Assembly: GCA_016927315.1 (NCBI GenBank)
Contig: JAFGMV010000051.1
Span: forward strand, 1 to 64,000
DNA length: 64,000 nucleotides
Origin: Anaerolineales bacterium
Lineage (GTDB): Bacteria; Chloroflexota; Anaerolineae; Anaerolineales; Villigracilaceae
Direction of reading: 5' to 3'
In this document: positions 33,998-43,039 of the stretch, one piece after another
Layout: every line of letters starts with the position of its first letter
Position numbering within the stretch: position 1 is the stretch's first letter
Notes under the pieces: generated by a model
The model's input: only the letters and a program-made list of their open reading frames with translations
What the model was told of the DNA's origin: nothing
The model's database searches: none
Made by a program: the position numbers and the translations under genes

Positions 33998-36094
33998 ATG
34001 ACTGCCAAAAAAAGATTCCCACTGTCAAATTATTGGAACACATCGTCTGAAACATTTTTTATCGCCACTGCCTTTTTAGTCGGGATCGGCGCCGGGCTTG
34101 GCGCCATTATTTTCCGTTATTTGATTCGTTCGATTGAATGGATCGGATATGACTGGTTCCCAGAATTAACACAGAACTGGGGGAATGCGTATATTGTGAT
34201 CATCCCTGCGGTTGGAGGTCTGATCGTAGGCCCTCTGATTTATTTTTTTGCTCGCGAAGCAAAAGGACATGGTGTCCCTGAAGTGATGGAAGCCGTTGCA
34301 TTACGCGGCGGGAGAATTCGTCCCATTGTAGCAGTTATCAAATCTCTGGCATCCTCGATCACAATCGGCAGCGGCGGCTCTGTCGGCAGGGAGGGACCGA
34401 TTGTACAAATCGGTGCTGCCCTGGGCTCAACGGTTGGCCAGAAGCTTGGCCTGTCGGATGACCGCATCCGCAACCTGGTAGCCTGCGGCGCCGCGGGTGG
34501 GATTGCAGCCACCTTTAATGCACCCATTGCCGGTGTGGTATTCGCCCTGGAAATTATCCTGGGCGACTTCAGCGTACGTTACTTCAGCAGTGTGGTTGTC
34601 TCAGCCGTAACCGCCAGCGTCATCGGACGCGCCGTACTTGGCAATGAACCCGCATTTCACATACCTCTTGAATACGGCGTCAAAAGTTTATGGGAATTCG
34701 CAGTGTATCCTGTGCTGGGCATCCTGGCCGCGTTTGTGGGGGTCTTGTTCGTACGAATGCTGTACTGGTCGGAAGACCTGTTTGCCAAATGGAAAAGCGT
34801 CCCAGAGTGGCTGCAGCCGATGTTCGGAGGGATATTGTTAGGAGTCATTGGACTGCTGTATCCCCGTCTGACCGGTGTATCCTGGGAACACATGCCGCAG
34901 ATTTTCAACGTTGGCTACAACACCATTGAAAGCGCACTGGCCAACGACCTGGCGCTGAAAACGGTATTGATTCTCCTGGCATTGAAAATGCTGGCAACCA
35001 GCATAACCCTCGGCACCGGCGGATCAGGCGGGGTATTCGCCCCGGGTCTGTTTATGGGAGCTATGTTTGGAGCCGCCTTCGAATTAAGTGTCAACAAATT
35101 ATTACCTGGGATTCTGGCCCCGGCAGGAGCGTATGCTCTGGTAGGTATGGCTGCGCTTTTTGCCTCCACAGCACACGCCCCTCTCACAGCAATCCTGATC
35201 CTCTTTGAGCTGACAGGAGATTACCAGATAATGCTGCCGCTGATGTTCACGGTAGTCATCACAACCATTGTTTCACAGAGATTGCTCAAGGGCGAAAATA
35301 TTTATTCCCTCAAACTGACCCGCAGAGGCGTCCACCTGCAGCGAGGCAGGGATATTGACATCCTGCATGGAGTGTTGGTAAGTGAGGTGCTGACCACCAA
35401 CCCAAGTACGATCTCACCCGATTTGAGTCTGAAAGAATTATCTGAAGTTTTCGCCCGCTCCCGCCGCCGGGGACTGGTCATTTTGGACAACAATGAAAAA
35501 CTATGGGGGCTGGTAACCATCAGTGACCTGGAACAGGCAATCGAAAGAGGGGTCGGGTTATCCAACACCCGGGTCAAAGAGATCGCGACCAAACACCGGC
35601 GCCTCCTGGTTACGTATCCCGATGAGAGCATTGGCGATGCCTTGAACAAGATGAGTCGGAAAGGGTTTGGCCGCCTGCCTGTGGTTACCAGGGAGGATCC
35701 CGAAAAATTGGTCGGGCTCGTTCAGCAGCAAGACATCGTCAAGGCTTACAACCTCGCCCTGACAAAACGAGCAGAAATCCAGCATCGCACAAAGCGTATG
35801 CAGATGAGAAACATCGATGGCACTGAATTCATCGACCTGACCCTGGAGGACAGCTCAACCGCCGTGGGAAGGTCCGTCGAGGAAATCGCCAGGAAGCTGC
35901 CGCATGAATGCATCCTGATCTCGATCCGGCGGGAAGGCAGTGTGCTCATCCCGCATGGAGAAACCCGCCTGCAGAGCGGCGATAAACTTACTGCTTTCAT
36001 TCAAAGCCAGGATATCGATGCCCTGCGCCACTGCCTGAATGAGGCGGAATACGATCAGAAAAACGCAGAAGACTCTTCCCCTCTTGCAGGGTAA
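33998..36094 (+). CDS. ClC-family chloride channel/antiporter with CBS pair and RCK-like tail
   Basis: A 698-residue protein. The ClC core (about 20-430) has GHGVPEV (GSGIP-like), GSVGREGPIVQIGA with the gating Glu, GGVFAPGLFMGA (GxFxP), and a Glu in FALEIILGD where antiporters keep the internal proton glutamate. GREGP argues for chloride and against fluoride (CLC-F). A CBS pair (about 460-590) and a TrkA_C-like domain (about 610-690, ECILISIRREGSVLIPHGET) follow; both can bind nucleotides and regulate the pore. ATG 33998 was chosen over an upstream frame start at 33968. Confidence 0.92.
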   Translation: MTAKKRFPLSNYWNTSSETFFIATAFLVGIGAGLGAIIFRYLIRSIEWIGYDWFPELTQNWGNAYIVIIPAVGGLIVGPLIYFFAREAKGHGVPEVMEAVALRGGRIRPIVAVIKSLASSITIGSGGSVGREGPIVQIGAALGSTVGQKLGLSDDRIRNLVACGAAGGIAATFNAPIAGVVFALEIILGDFSVRYFSSVVVSAVTASVIGRAVLGNEPAFHIPLEYGVKSLWEFAVYPVLGILAAFVGVLFVRMLYWSEDLFAKWKSVPEWLQPMFGGILLGVIGLLYPRLTGVSWEHMPQIFNVGYNTIESALANDLALKTVLILLALKMLATSITLGTGGSGGVFAPGLFMGAMFGAAFELSVNKLLPGILAPAGAYALVGMAALFASTAHAPLTAILILFELTGDYQIMLPLMFTVVITTIVSQRLLKGENIYSLKLTRRGVHLQRGRDIDILHGVLVSEVLTTNPSTISPDLSLKELSEVFARSRRRGLVILDNNEKLWGLVTISDLEQAIERGVGLSNTRVKEIATKHRRLLVTYPDESIGDALNKMSRKGFGRLPVVTREDPEKLVGLVQQQDIVKAYNLALTKRAEIQHRTKRMQMRNIDGTEFIDLTLEDSSTAVGRSVEEIARKLPHECILISIRREGSVLIPHGETRLQSGDKLTAFIQSQDIDALRHCLNEAEYDQKNAEDSSPLAG

Positions 36095-36317
36095 TCACAT
36101 TTGGATTATTTACAGTCAAAAACAAGAGTGAACTGTCATTGCTTCGGGCTGACGCCTTCGCAATGCCATCGTTATGATGGTTAATTTTTTTCTAATGCGA
36201 TTGCCCTCTCCCCTCTTGCCATTTACCTTATCTTGTGCTATTTTTACAACAGCAGGGTAAAGATCCAGGCTTTTATCAGGGTTGTTCTTTATCCGGAAAC
36301 AGGAGCGCTTTGCCCAA

Positions 36318-36707
36318 ATGGATTCAGGGATTAAAACCGTCCTCATCGTCGAAGACGAGCCAGCCGCCGCAGAATTGTTTGCAGAAATGATGCGCGTCAA
36401 CGATTTTAACGTTGTAAAGTCTTCGGGCAGCACTCAAGCGATTACAATCATCAAAGAAACCAGGCCAGATTTGGTACTATTAGACATCATGATGCCGGAT
36501 ATCTCCGGCCTGGAAGTATTGAAATTCATGCAGCGCGACCCAAATTTACAGCGTATCCCCGTTATCGTTGTTTCAGCCAAGAGTATGCCGCAGGATATCG
36601 CCAGCAGCCTGGACGCTGGTGCAGCCATGTACCTGACCAAACCGGTTGGTTATCTTGACCTCATGAAAGCGGTCGAGAAAGTCCTGCCCAAGGATCCAGC
36701 AAAATAA
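36318..36707 (+). CDS. CheY-like response regulator
   Basis: A receiver-only protein of 129 residues. E10-D11-E12 form the acidic site, the phospho-acceptor Asp is in LVLLDIMMPDISG, the conserved Thr/Ser is in VVSAKS and the Lys in YLTKPVG. No output domain and no adjacent kinase, so its partner is unknown. ATG 36318 fits the family start; AGGAG lies about 14 bases upstream. Confidence 0.88.
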   Translation: MDSGIKTVLIVEDEPAAAELFAEMMRVNDFNVVKSSGSTQAITIIKETRPDLVLLDIMMPDISGLEVLKFMQRDPNLQRIPVIVVSAKSMPQDIASSLDAGAAMYLTKPVGYLDLMKAVEKVLPKDPAK

Positions 36708-36719
36708 CAGCCAGAATCT

Positions 36720-37319
36720 ATGAGTTTGCTTCGCGCCTTCGTTGCGGTTCAGATCCCTCCCCAAATCCAGGAAGCCATTCATGCCTCCACATCAGACCTG
36801 CGCCAGACATTGGGGCCTTCCCTTATCCGTTGGACGCCGCTGAGGAATATACACCTGACATTGAAATTTCTTGGTGCTATTTCTCAGTCGAATATAGAAA
36901 TGCTCAACCAGATGCTGGCCTCTGAAGCCTCAAAGGTTGAACCCTTCGAGATCAAAATCGGCGCCCTGGGCGTCTTTCCAAACCCCAATCGGCCGCGCAT
37001 ACTCTGGATTGGTATTCAGGCGCCAGATACGCTGGAGGCTGTCCATCACAGCATCGAGACTGCAGCTTCCAGGCTTGGATATGAACAGGAACACAATCAC
37101 TTTTCTCCACACCTGACGATCGGACGTGTAAAGCAGGACCTCACCCGTTCTGACCGCGATAAACTGCGGCTCACACTGGAAAAAACAACCATCGGTGAAA
37201 TCGGAACGGCTGCAATTGAGGCTGTCTACCTGATGCGCAGCGACCTGCATCCAACCGGGGCTGTTTATACCCCTATCTCAACCAATTATTTCAGCAATGA
37301 CTCAAGAGGTGATCCCTGA
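36720..37319 (+). CDS. thpR: RNA 2',3'-cyclic phosphodiesterase
   Basis: A 199-residue 2H-phosphoesterase. The two catalytic H-x-T motifs are IHLTLKFLG (about 44-52) and PHLTIGRV (about 130-137). The enzyme opens 2',3'-cyclic phosphate ends and can ligate tRNA halves in vitro. It starts 12 bases after the receiver gene and its stop overlaps the apparent start of rsfS. Confidence 0.92.
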   Translation: MSLLRAFVAVQIPPQIQEAIHASTSDLRQTLGPSLIRWTPLRNIHLTLKFLGAISQSNIEMLNQMLASEASKVEPFEIKIGALGVFPNPNRPRILWIGIQAPDTLEAVHHSIETAASRLGYEQEHNHFSPHLTIGRVKQDLTRSDRDKLRLTLEKTTIGEIGTAAIEAVYLMRSDLHPTGAVYTPISTNYFSNDSRGDP

Positions 37320-37660
37320 ACACATTAGGACTGGCTCATGCAATTGTCACTTCCCTGGAAGATAAGAAAGGTGAAAATATCCTGCTCCTGGATGTCTCGG
37401 ATATTGCTTCCTTTACAGATTACTTTGTGATCGCGACCGGCACCAGTGACCGCATGCTGGACGCCCTGGCCGCGGCAGTCATCGAGGACATGCGTAATCA
37501 ATTCAAAAAAAAGAGCTCCCCCGAAGGACAGCCTCCTGAGGGCTGGGTACTGGTCGATTATGGCGATGTAATTGTCCATCTCTTTTCGCCCGACCAGCGG
37601 AAATATTACAATCTGGAAGAACTCTGGAGTGAAGGGAAGATACTGCTGCGGCTGCAGTAA
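37316..37660 (+). CDS. rsfS: Ribosomal silencing factor RsfS, apparent CTG start
   Basis: RsfS binds ribosomal protein uL14 and blocks joining of the subunits during starvation. The frame gives LAHAIVTSLEDKKGENILLLD, then DYFVIATGTSDRMLDALA and VLVDYGDVIVHLF, matching the whole family over about 114 residues. There is no ATG, GTG or TTG between the in-frame stop at about 37310 and the conserved region. A CTG at 37316 follows AGAGGTGA at good spacing and overlaps the thpR stop (CTGA). A GTG at 37427 would remove a third of the domain. Confidence 0.85.
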   Translation: MNTLGLAHAIVTSLEDKKGENILLLDVSDIASFTDYFVIATGTSDRMLDALAAAVIEDMRNQFKKKSSPEGQPPEGWVLVDYGDVIVHLFSPDQRKYYNLEELWSEGKILLRLQ

Positions 37661-37679
37661 GTATTCTTTTTACAAAAAA

Positions 37680-37710
37680 GACTCCTGCCCGGAAAAGGAT
37701 GGCGGGAGTC
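37680..37710. terminator. Bidirectional terminator between rsfS and the DUF457 gene
   Basis: GACTCCTGCC (37680-37689) pairs with GGCGGGAGTC (37701-37710). It sits between convergent genes; T-rich DNA follows on the plus strand and TTTTTTGTAAAAAG on the minus strand. Confidence 0.85.
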
Positions 37711-37726
37711 CTTGATTTTCTTTGCA

Positions 37727-38233
37727 TCACTGATTTGATCTCTGTTTCTTTCTGTAATGGATGAACGCGGCTAAACCTCCGGCTATCAAAATGACCTCCA
37801 GGAGAATCCCCGCAATCAACCCCGGCCCGGAAGTGACCAGGCCTGCCCCAATCATGGGCCTGTCGGTAAAGAATACCGGCATATTCGGATAAACGATGAA
37901 GTCCAGGAACCAGTGACTGAAAACCGTCAGGCCAATCACACCTCCTGCACGCCGATCGCACAGGATCAGGCCGGAGGGGATGCCTGCCAGCAGCGACCAG
38001 GCGACCGCCATCACCAACCCATGAGACCAGGGCATATGTGCAGGACTCAGATATACCAGGCCTGTACTGAGATCAAGCGGCGCCGTTTCGGCCTGGTGTT
38101 CCAGTCCCAGCGCCTCAAAGCCAAAAAACAGCAGGTCCGGGACCTGGGTTGCCAGCAGCAGCGCCCACAACGGCGCTTTAGGAGCAGCCGGCCTGGCCAT
38201 CAATCCAATCGAGGCATGCGCCAATGGGTCCAT
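37727..38233 (-). CDS. Membrane-bound metal-dependent hydrolase-like protein (YdjM/DUF457 type)
   Basis: A 168-residue membrane protein with about four helices. Conserved polar groups sit at helix ends: DPLAHASIGL, TQVPDLLFF, MPWSHGLVMA and SHWFLDFIVY. This D/H pattern is that of the YdjM/DUF457 group, thought to be membrane-embedded metal-dependent hydrolases. The substrate is not known. It is a single gene facing rsfS across a shared terminator. Confidence 0.82.
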   Translation of the reverse strand: MDPLAHASIGLMARPAAPKAPLWALLLATQVPDLLFFGFEALGLEHQAETAPLDLSTGLVYLSPAHMPWSHGLVMAVAWSLLAGIPSGLILCDRRAGGVIGLTVFSHWFLDFIVYPNMPVFFTDRPMIGAGLVTSGPGLIAGILLEVILIAGGLAAFIHYRKKQRSNQ

Positions 38234-38346
38234 TAATTTCCTCTTTCCAGGGCAGAATCCCTTTTTACAACATTACCACAATAACGATTACGGCTGCCAG
38301 AATATTCTGTTTGCAGTGAACTGAAATGTTGTAGACTTTATCGCAG

Positions 38347-38460
38347 CGAGGGTATCCTCGGAGCAGCGTCCCGCAGGTTGATCTGCCCGGTAGAGAGGCT
38401 GGTAGAAACCTTTCGGCGTGTTTGGTCCTTGTACGTCTGCGGATCTTTGGTGTACCCTCG
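38347..38460. ncRNA. Candidate structured RNA (strand not determined)
   Basis: CGAGGGTA (38347-38354) pairs with TACCCTCG (38453-38460), and inside it CCGCAG (38371-38376) pairs with CTGCGG (38437-38442), giving two nested helices around a loop of about 60 bases. This lies in a 286-base gap without a convincing gene. I do not recognise it as 6S, SRP or RNase P RNA. It may be fortuitous. Confidence 0.25.
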
Positions 38461-38495
38461 GCTTGAAGACCGACTTGTCCACATCTTTTCGCAGA

Positions 38496-38501
38496 TATAA
38501 T
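38496..38501 (+). promoter_or_regulatory. -10 box upstream of the 80-aa gene
   Basis: TATAAT with TTGTCC (38475-38480) as a possible -35; the spacer is short (15 bases). It lies directly before AAGGAGGTG and the ATG at 38520. Confidence 0.45.
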
Positions 38502-38519
38502 TAACCACAAGGAGGTGTT

Positions 38520-38762
38520 ATGGCTGAATACAAACGAGCAACCCGATATCGGGCGGCATACTTCCCTTCCGGACCGGAGGCAGGGACAACCAAAATCGTC
38601 GTGCTCCTGGAAGATGGTTCCAAACAAACCTACGAAAAACTTCCCCCAGATACGGCCCACCACCTGATCGACCTGCTTCGCAATGAGGAACCGGTATGGG
38701 TGGACCAGGACACGGGCATGCTGGCGGTCTCAGACGAACCCGTCGGCTCGGGAGAGCAGTAA
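38520..38762 (+). CDS. Small soluble protein, 80 aa, unknown
   Basis: Not recognised. The product starts MAEYKRATRYRAAYFPSGP and has a beta-rich middle (TKIVVLLEDGSKQTYEKL) and an acidic tail. A very strong ribosome-binding site, AAGGAGGTG, lies 6 bases before the ATG, so it is probably well translated. It is a single gene between its own promoter and a strong terminator. Confidence 0.7.
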   Translation: MAEYKRATRYRAAYFPSGPEAGTTKIVVLLEDGSKQTYEKLPPDTAHHLIDLLRNEEPVWVDQDTGMLAVSDEPVGSGEQ

Positions 38763-38794
38763 CCCGCTCTAGCAAACCAAGACGTAAATTAAAA

Positions 38795-38821
38795 GAAGCT
38801 CCGCTGTTTTTGCGGAGCTTC
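38795..38821. terminator. Bidirectional terminator between the 80-aa gene and ndk
   Basis: GAAGCTCCGC (38795-38804) pairs with GCGGAGCTTC (38812-38821) around a T-rich loop. On the minus strand the stem is followed by TTTTAATTT, and it serves both convergent genes. Confidence 0.88.
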
Positions 38822-38825
38822 CGGT

Positions 38826-39278
38826 TTACCCTTCGAACACCCAGGTATCGATCTCGCGTTTCCAATCGATCAGTTGCTCATCCTTGAACCACAGCGCCGT
38901 CTCTTTCTGCCCGTTCTCGACACTGTCAGAAGCATGGGTCAGGTTGCGGCCAATTTCAAGACCGTAATCATGCCGGACAGAACCGGGAGCCGCATCGGTC
39001 GGTTTGGTGGCGCCCATTGTCTGGCGCACAGCGGCAACCGCATTCGGACCTTCCCAGACCATGGCCATTACCGGCGCAGCCGTAATATATTCAATCAGGC
39101 TGTTATAAAAAGGTTTCCCCTTATGAATCGCATAATGGGTTTCAGCCAGTTCCTGACTGACCCACATAAACTTGGCGCCTGCCAGGCGTAAACCCCGTCG
39201 CTCAAGGCGAACAATCACTTCACCTATAAGGCCGCGCTGGACCCCATCCGGTTTCACCAAAACGAACGTTCTTTCCAT
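38826..39278 (-). CDS. ndk: Nucleoside diphosphate kinase
   Basis: A 150-residue enzyme that moves the gamma phosphate between nucleoside triphosphates and diphosphates through a phospho-histidine. ERTFVLVKPDGVQRGLIG is the family start, and the active-site His is in RNLTHASDS. The usual R-G-D-F loop reads R-H-D-Y here. GGAG lies 7 bases before the ATG at 39278; the frame open to 39347 was rejected. Confidence 0.95.
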   Translation of the reverse strand: MERTFVLVKPDGVQRGLIGEVIVRLERRGLRLAGAKFMWVSQELAETHYAIHKGKPFYNSLIEYITAAPVMAMVWEGPNAVAAVRQTMGATKPTDAAPGSVRHDYGLEIGRNLTHASDSVENGQKETALWFKDEQLIDWKREIDTWVFEG

Positions 39279-39377
39279 GCTATTCTCCATCTCACAAAAT
39301 AAACTCGGGGACGAACCCCGAGTTTTCAATTTTACCATGGACCACAAACCCCGGCGCCTTCCGGGAAATTGCAGATA

Positions 39378-42300
39378 TTATCGCAGCAGCTCTTCCGCCT
39401 TGGTATACGCATCCAGGGCATCCTGCAGGCGGTTGGCCCGCATATAGGCATCACCGAGAGCCTGCCAGATCGGAACCTCTACCGGATAACGATACAAGGC
39501 TTCGCGCAGATCGAATATTACCTCGTCCAGCATACGTCCCTTTTTGACCAGTCTGGCGTATTCTTCCAGTGCGGCAGTAATATCCCCTTTCCCAAGCGCG
39601 GCCTGTGCATTCCCCAGGTCTGGATCGGATGAAGCAGACAGGTCGCCTTTCTTCTGAAGCTCCGGGACGGCCGCCGGTCTGGCTGGCGCTGGTGCAGAGG
39701 GTTCAACGACCGGGGGGGCTTCCTGAGGAACTTCAGCCACAGGCCCGGCAGTTGGTTTATCTTCAATTTCCGAAACCGGGAGCCATTCTTCCGGACTGGT
39801 TGGTTGTGTCACTGCTGGTGATGATTCAGGCAATTTACTGCTCTCTTCATCCCGCAGCCATTCCGGCACAGACGGCTCGGCTGCAGCTTCTTCAGGTGCG
39901 GCTTCCGGTTTTTCCATTCCTTGGGGCGCCGCCGGGAACGACTCAACCGGGGCCGCAGGCGCAGGTTCATCTTCCTCGGTCTGGTCCAACCCTTCCAGCC
40001 AGCTTGATAGATCGCCAGTGTCTCCAGCAGCCGGTTCAGTACTGGCTTCTTGCTGTGTAGGTAAGGAGGTATCTTCAACAGCCGACTGCGGAGCAGCAGG
40101 TTCTCCAACCGGCTCATCCAGATTTTGCAGCCAGTCAGGCAAATCATCACCGGTCCCTGCAGCCGGCTCTGCTGGCTGCAGCGGTTCAGGCTCAGGCTCA
40201 GGTTCTATCTCAGGTTCCGGTACCTTTCCGGGTTCCATAATTGGAGGTTCCTGGGCGGTAAATTCGGCGCCCTGCTCGGGCGTTTCCAGGTTTTCCAGCC
40301 AATCGGGCAGGTTGCCCGGATCCAACCCGCCTGAGGGAGTCGGTTCTGGCAGGGGTTTGATGGCTTGTTCGGGTTCAACTGCCTCAGGGATTTCCGCCGG
40401 CGGTTCTCCGCTTCCGGTCTCCACATCCTGCAGCCATTCCGGCAGGTCTGTGCTGTCAATCGGTTCGGCTTCCTCGGCCGCTGCCGGCTGCGGAGCAGCC
40501 TCAGTATCGGCGTCATGCAGCCAATCCGGGAGATCGGTATCATCGACAGGCGTTTCATCTACCGGTGGTTGGTCTGCGCGGGCTGCCGGTGGCTGTTCTT
40601 CACTTCCAGCGCCTTGCAGCCAGTCTGGTAATTCACCGGTTGAAACAGGTCCAACGCTGGCCTTATTCTCCGCCGGGGCGCCGCCCATTTCATTCAACCA
40701 GCCGGGAACAGCCTCCTCTCCCCTATCCTGGGCAGCCGGTACAGTTGGAGAACTCTCGGGCACATCCGCCTGAAGCCCTTCTGCCAGGCCGCTCATCCCC
40801 TTGGTTTCACGCTCTTCCAGACCCTTCAGCCACGCCGAGGTCTCATCTTCATCAAAAGCATCACCGTCCAGCGCCGGTTCCACCTCGGCAGCCGGTGCTG
40901 CCTGAAGTGGCTGCGGCTGGGCGCCGCCTAACTGCCTGGCTTTGTCGACCCAGTCAGGAGCATTTTCAGTTCGACTGTTCGGATCGGTGAGCAGTTCTTC
41001 CGACTTCGCCCCCTGTTTGGCTGCCAGGTTTTCCAACCAGGCCATCGCATCATCCTGTTCACCCAGAGTTTTCCCCAGATCTTCCAGCGATGGTTCCGGC
41101 TTTTCAGGTTGTTCGGGCAATTTCTCTTCAGGTTCAGATTCAGTTAATCCCATCGGTTCACTCTCCAAGGGTTCAGGTTGGAACGTTACTCCGGCGTCGC
41201 CTGAGGCAGGTGCTCCGGGAGCCAGCCAATCGGGCAGGTCGTCTGCTTCAACAGCATCTGAAGCCCCGGCCTCCAGAAAACCGCTCTCCTGCCCGCCGCC
41301 CTCAAGTCCGGACAGCCAATCGGGTAATTCCTGGCCATCGCCAGCGCCGCCAGCCTCCACCGGGGGTTCGGCCTGTTGTACGACGGGGGTTTCAGCCGGT
41401 TCTTCTTCCTGACTGCCAGACAACCAGTCCGGCAGGTCCTGGTCGATTTCAGCTTCGCCTTCCGAAAAAGAACCAACCTGATCAACGGCCGGCGCTGCTT
41501 CCGGCTCGCCGCCTTCGAGGCCGGGCAGCCAGTCAGGCAGCGCCTGGTCCTCTTCGGCGCCTTGCTCTGGGCCGCCCGCTCCGGGACCGAGATCCTGGAT
41601 CCAATCCGGCATATCAGCCGGAACCGCCGCATCGGTCCCTTCCGTCCCGCCCATCCCCTGGTCATCTGTACTCTCTATGTCAGCCCCGGGAGGCGCCATA
41701 GCCTTGACCCAATCCGGGATATCAGCCGGTGCGATCCCTCCCCCCGCTTCCGGATCTTCAGAGTCAGTATATGTCATCGGTCCTTCCTGGGCCGCTCCGG
41801 TTGCTTCCCCCCAACCAGCCCCCCTCAGCCAACCCGGGATATCTGCGTCACCTGCAGGCGCAGCACCCGCACCTGCCGGTGCATCATCGGCAGCCGCCTC
41901 AAGCCAGGCCGGCTTCTGATCGCGGCCTCCTTTGTCCAGGCGAATGCCCAGAGAGGTGTCCCAATCGGAGACCATCTCGACCTCATCCCCCGGCTGATAG
42001 TCAAGGCGCTCCAGGTTGACAGCCGCGTCAGCCACTTCTGCATGCTGGAATACAGTTCCCTTCACAAAAGCAGCATAAGGCTCCAGTTCGATCACACGAT
42101 GGCGATACGCCTGTGTGTTTTCAATAGTCTCGGTAGTTCTCAGGATTTCGGTCAGCAGGCAGTTTGCATCCAGGTTGTAAGGGTAGCGCTTTAACAGCAC
42201 CGAGCAGATCTCTGATGATTCGACCTTCTGCCCGGAATGGTAGTAAGACCTGGCCAGCAGGACCTGCATATCGGTACGGTTGGGGTCTTCGGCCAGGACA

Positions 42301-42764
42301 CTGCGGATTTCAGCAATCGCCTGAGAATAAAGTTCACCCTGCACGTACATATGAGCCAATGCCCCGCGCGTCAGCCGGATCTTCGGTGGTTCGACGCCGT
42401 CCCGGCGGCCGTACAAGCGCTGGAGTTCTGCCTGGATGGCGCCATTGGAAGGCTGGGATTCAAAAGCGCGTTCCATATGCCAGATCGCATCATCCAGTTT
42501 TTCTTCATCATCACGGATGATGCTCATCCCAACATGCGAAACGAAGTCGTCGGGCGCCGCCATCAGGACACGCTGGAAGATATCGACGGCTTCGGTATAC
42601 CGTTTGGCTTCCAGGTAAGCTTTCCCCAGCAAACGATAGGTATCCAGGTGTTTCGGAAAGGTTTTCAGGATGTGGCGGCAGTGGGCAATGGCTTCATCAA
42701 GCCCCCCCTGATCGATCAAGCTCTCGATGTCTCGATTGTAGATTCGCAGTGATACCTTCGCCAT
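39378..42764 (-). CDS. Large TPR protein with repeated L-P-D-W-L motifs
   Basis: A 1128-residue acidic protein. Residues 1-240 form tetratricopeptide repeats (AIAHCRHILKTFPKHLDTYRLLGKAY). Residues about 290-1030 are low in complexity, rich in E, P, A and G, and carry about 18 copies of a short motif [DEN]-[LIMAV]-P-[DEG]-W-[LIV] spaced 20-60 residues apart. The C-terminal about 80 residues are again TPR-like. No signal peptide or TM helix is seen, so it is likely a cytoplasmic scaffold; the tryptophan motifs may be docking sites for partner domains. Function unknown. The plus strand shows long open frames here that are composition artefacts. Confidence 0.88.
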   Translation of the reverse strand: MAKVSLRIYNRDIESLIDQGGLDEAIAHCRHILKTFPKHLDTYRLLGKAYLEAKRYTEAVDIFQRVLMAAPDDFVSHVGMSIIRDDEEKLDDAIWHMERAFESQPSNGAIQAELQRLYGRRDGVEPPKIRLTRGALAHMYVQGELYSQAIAEIRSVLAEDPNRTDMQVLLARSYYHSGQKVESSEICSVLLKRYPYNLDANCLLTEILRTTETIENTQAYRHRVIELEPYAAFVKGTVFQHAEVADAAVNLERLDYQPGDEVEMVSDWDTSLGIRLDKGGRDQKPAWLEAAADDAPAGAGAAPAGDADIPGWLRGAGWGEATGAAQEGPMTYTDSEDPEAGGGIAPADIPDWVKAMAPPGADIESTDDQGMGGTEGTDAAVPADMPDWIQDLGPGAGGPEQGAEEDQALPDWLPGLEGGEPEAAPAVDQVGSFSEGEAEIDQDLPDWLSGSQEEEPAETPVVQQAEPPVEAGGAGDGQELPDWLSGLEGGGQESGFLEAGASDAVEADDLPDWLAPGAPASGDAGVTFQPEPLESEPMGLTESEPEEKLPEQPEKPEPSLEDLGKTLGEQDDAMAWLENLAAKQGAKSEELLTDPNSRTENAPDWVDKARQLGGAQPQPLQAAPAAEVEPALDGDAFDEDETSAWLKGLEERETKGMSGLAEGLQADVPESSPTVPAAQDRGEEAVPGWLNEMGGAPAENKASVGPVSTGELPDWLQGAGSEEQPPAARADQPPVDETPVDDTDLPDWLHDADTEAAPQPAAAEEAEPIDSTDLPEWLQDVETGSGEPPAEIPEAVEPEQAIKPLPEPTPSGGLDPGNLPDWLENLETPEQGAEFTAQEPPIMEPGKVPEPEIEPEPEPEPLQPAEPAAGTGDDLPDWLQNLDEPVGEPAAPQSAVEDTSLPTQQEASTEPAAGDTGDLSSWLEGLDQTEEDEPAPAAPVESFPAAPQGMEKPEAAPEEAAAEPSVPEWLRDEESSKLPESSPAVTQPTSPEEWLPVSEIEDKPTAGPVAEVPQEAPPVVEPSAPAPARPAAVPELQKKGDLSASSDPDLGNAQAALGKGDITAALEEYARLVKKGRMLDEVIFDLREALYRYPVEVPIWQALGDAYMRANRLQDALDAYTKAEELLR

Positions 42765-43003
42765 GTTCGAAAACTCCTGGTATTAGTATGCCCGAAACCT
42801 TCAATTAATGCAAGTATTTCGCATAAACTAGCACACATGTATGAACATTATACCGGCAGATACCCAGATATGGGGCTTTCGATCTGCCAACACTTCACTG
42901 CCCCCCTCGAAACCGCCAATCATGCGGGGAAAGAAACCCCCCCAAAGGTTTTCGCCAGATCCTATACCAACCAGCACACCTTCGGAAGGGATTTCCGATT
43001 GAA

Positions 43004-43024
43004 AACCGGGCTTTACGCCCGGTT
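43004..43024 (-). terminator. Terminator after the nucleoside phosphorylase gene
   Basis: AACCGGGC pairs with GCCCGGTT around TTTAC; on the minus strand it is followed by TTTTC. It lies 16 bases past the stop codon. The rest of the gap 42765-43003 shows no gene. Confidence 0.8.
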
Positions 43025-43039
43025 CAGGAGATTACACCT

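Noticed and set aside
38288-38482. Minus-strand 64-codon frame opposite the candidate structured RNA
   Set aside because: No convincing SD and no domain; the base pairing explains the DNA at least as well.
40018-42194. Long plus-strand frames opposite the L-P-D-W-L TPR gene
   Set aside because: They come from the repeated, GC-rich codons of the true gene and contain only low-complexity sequence.
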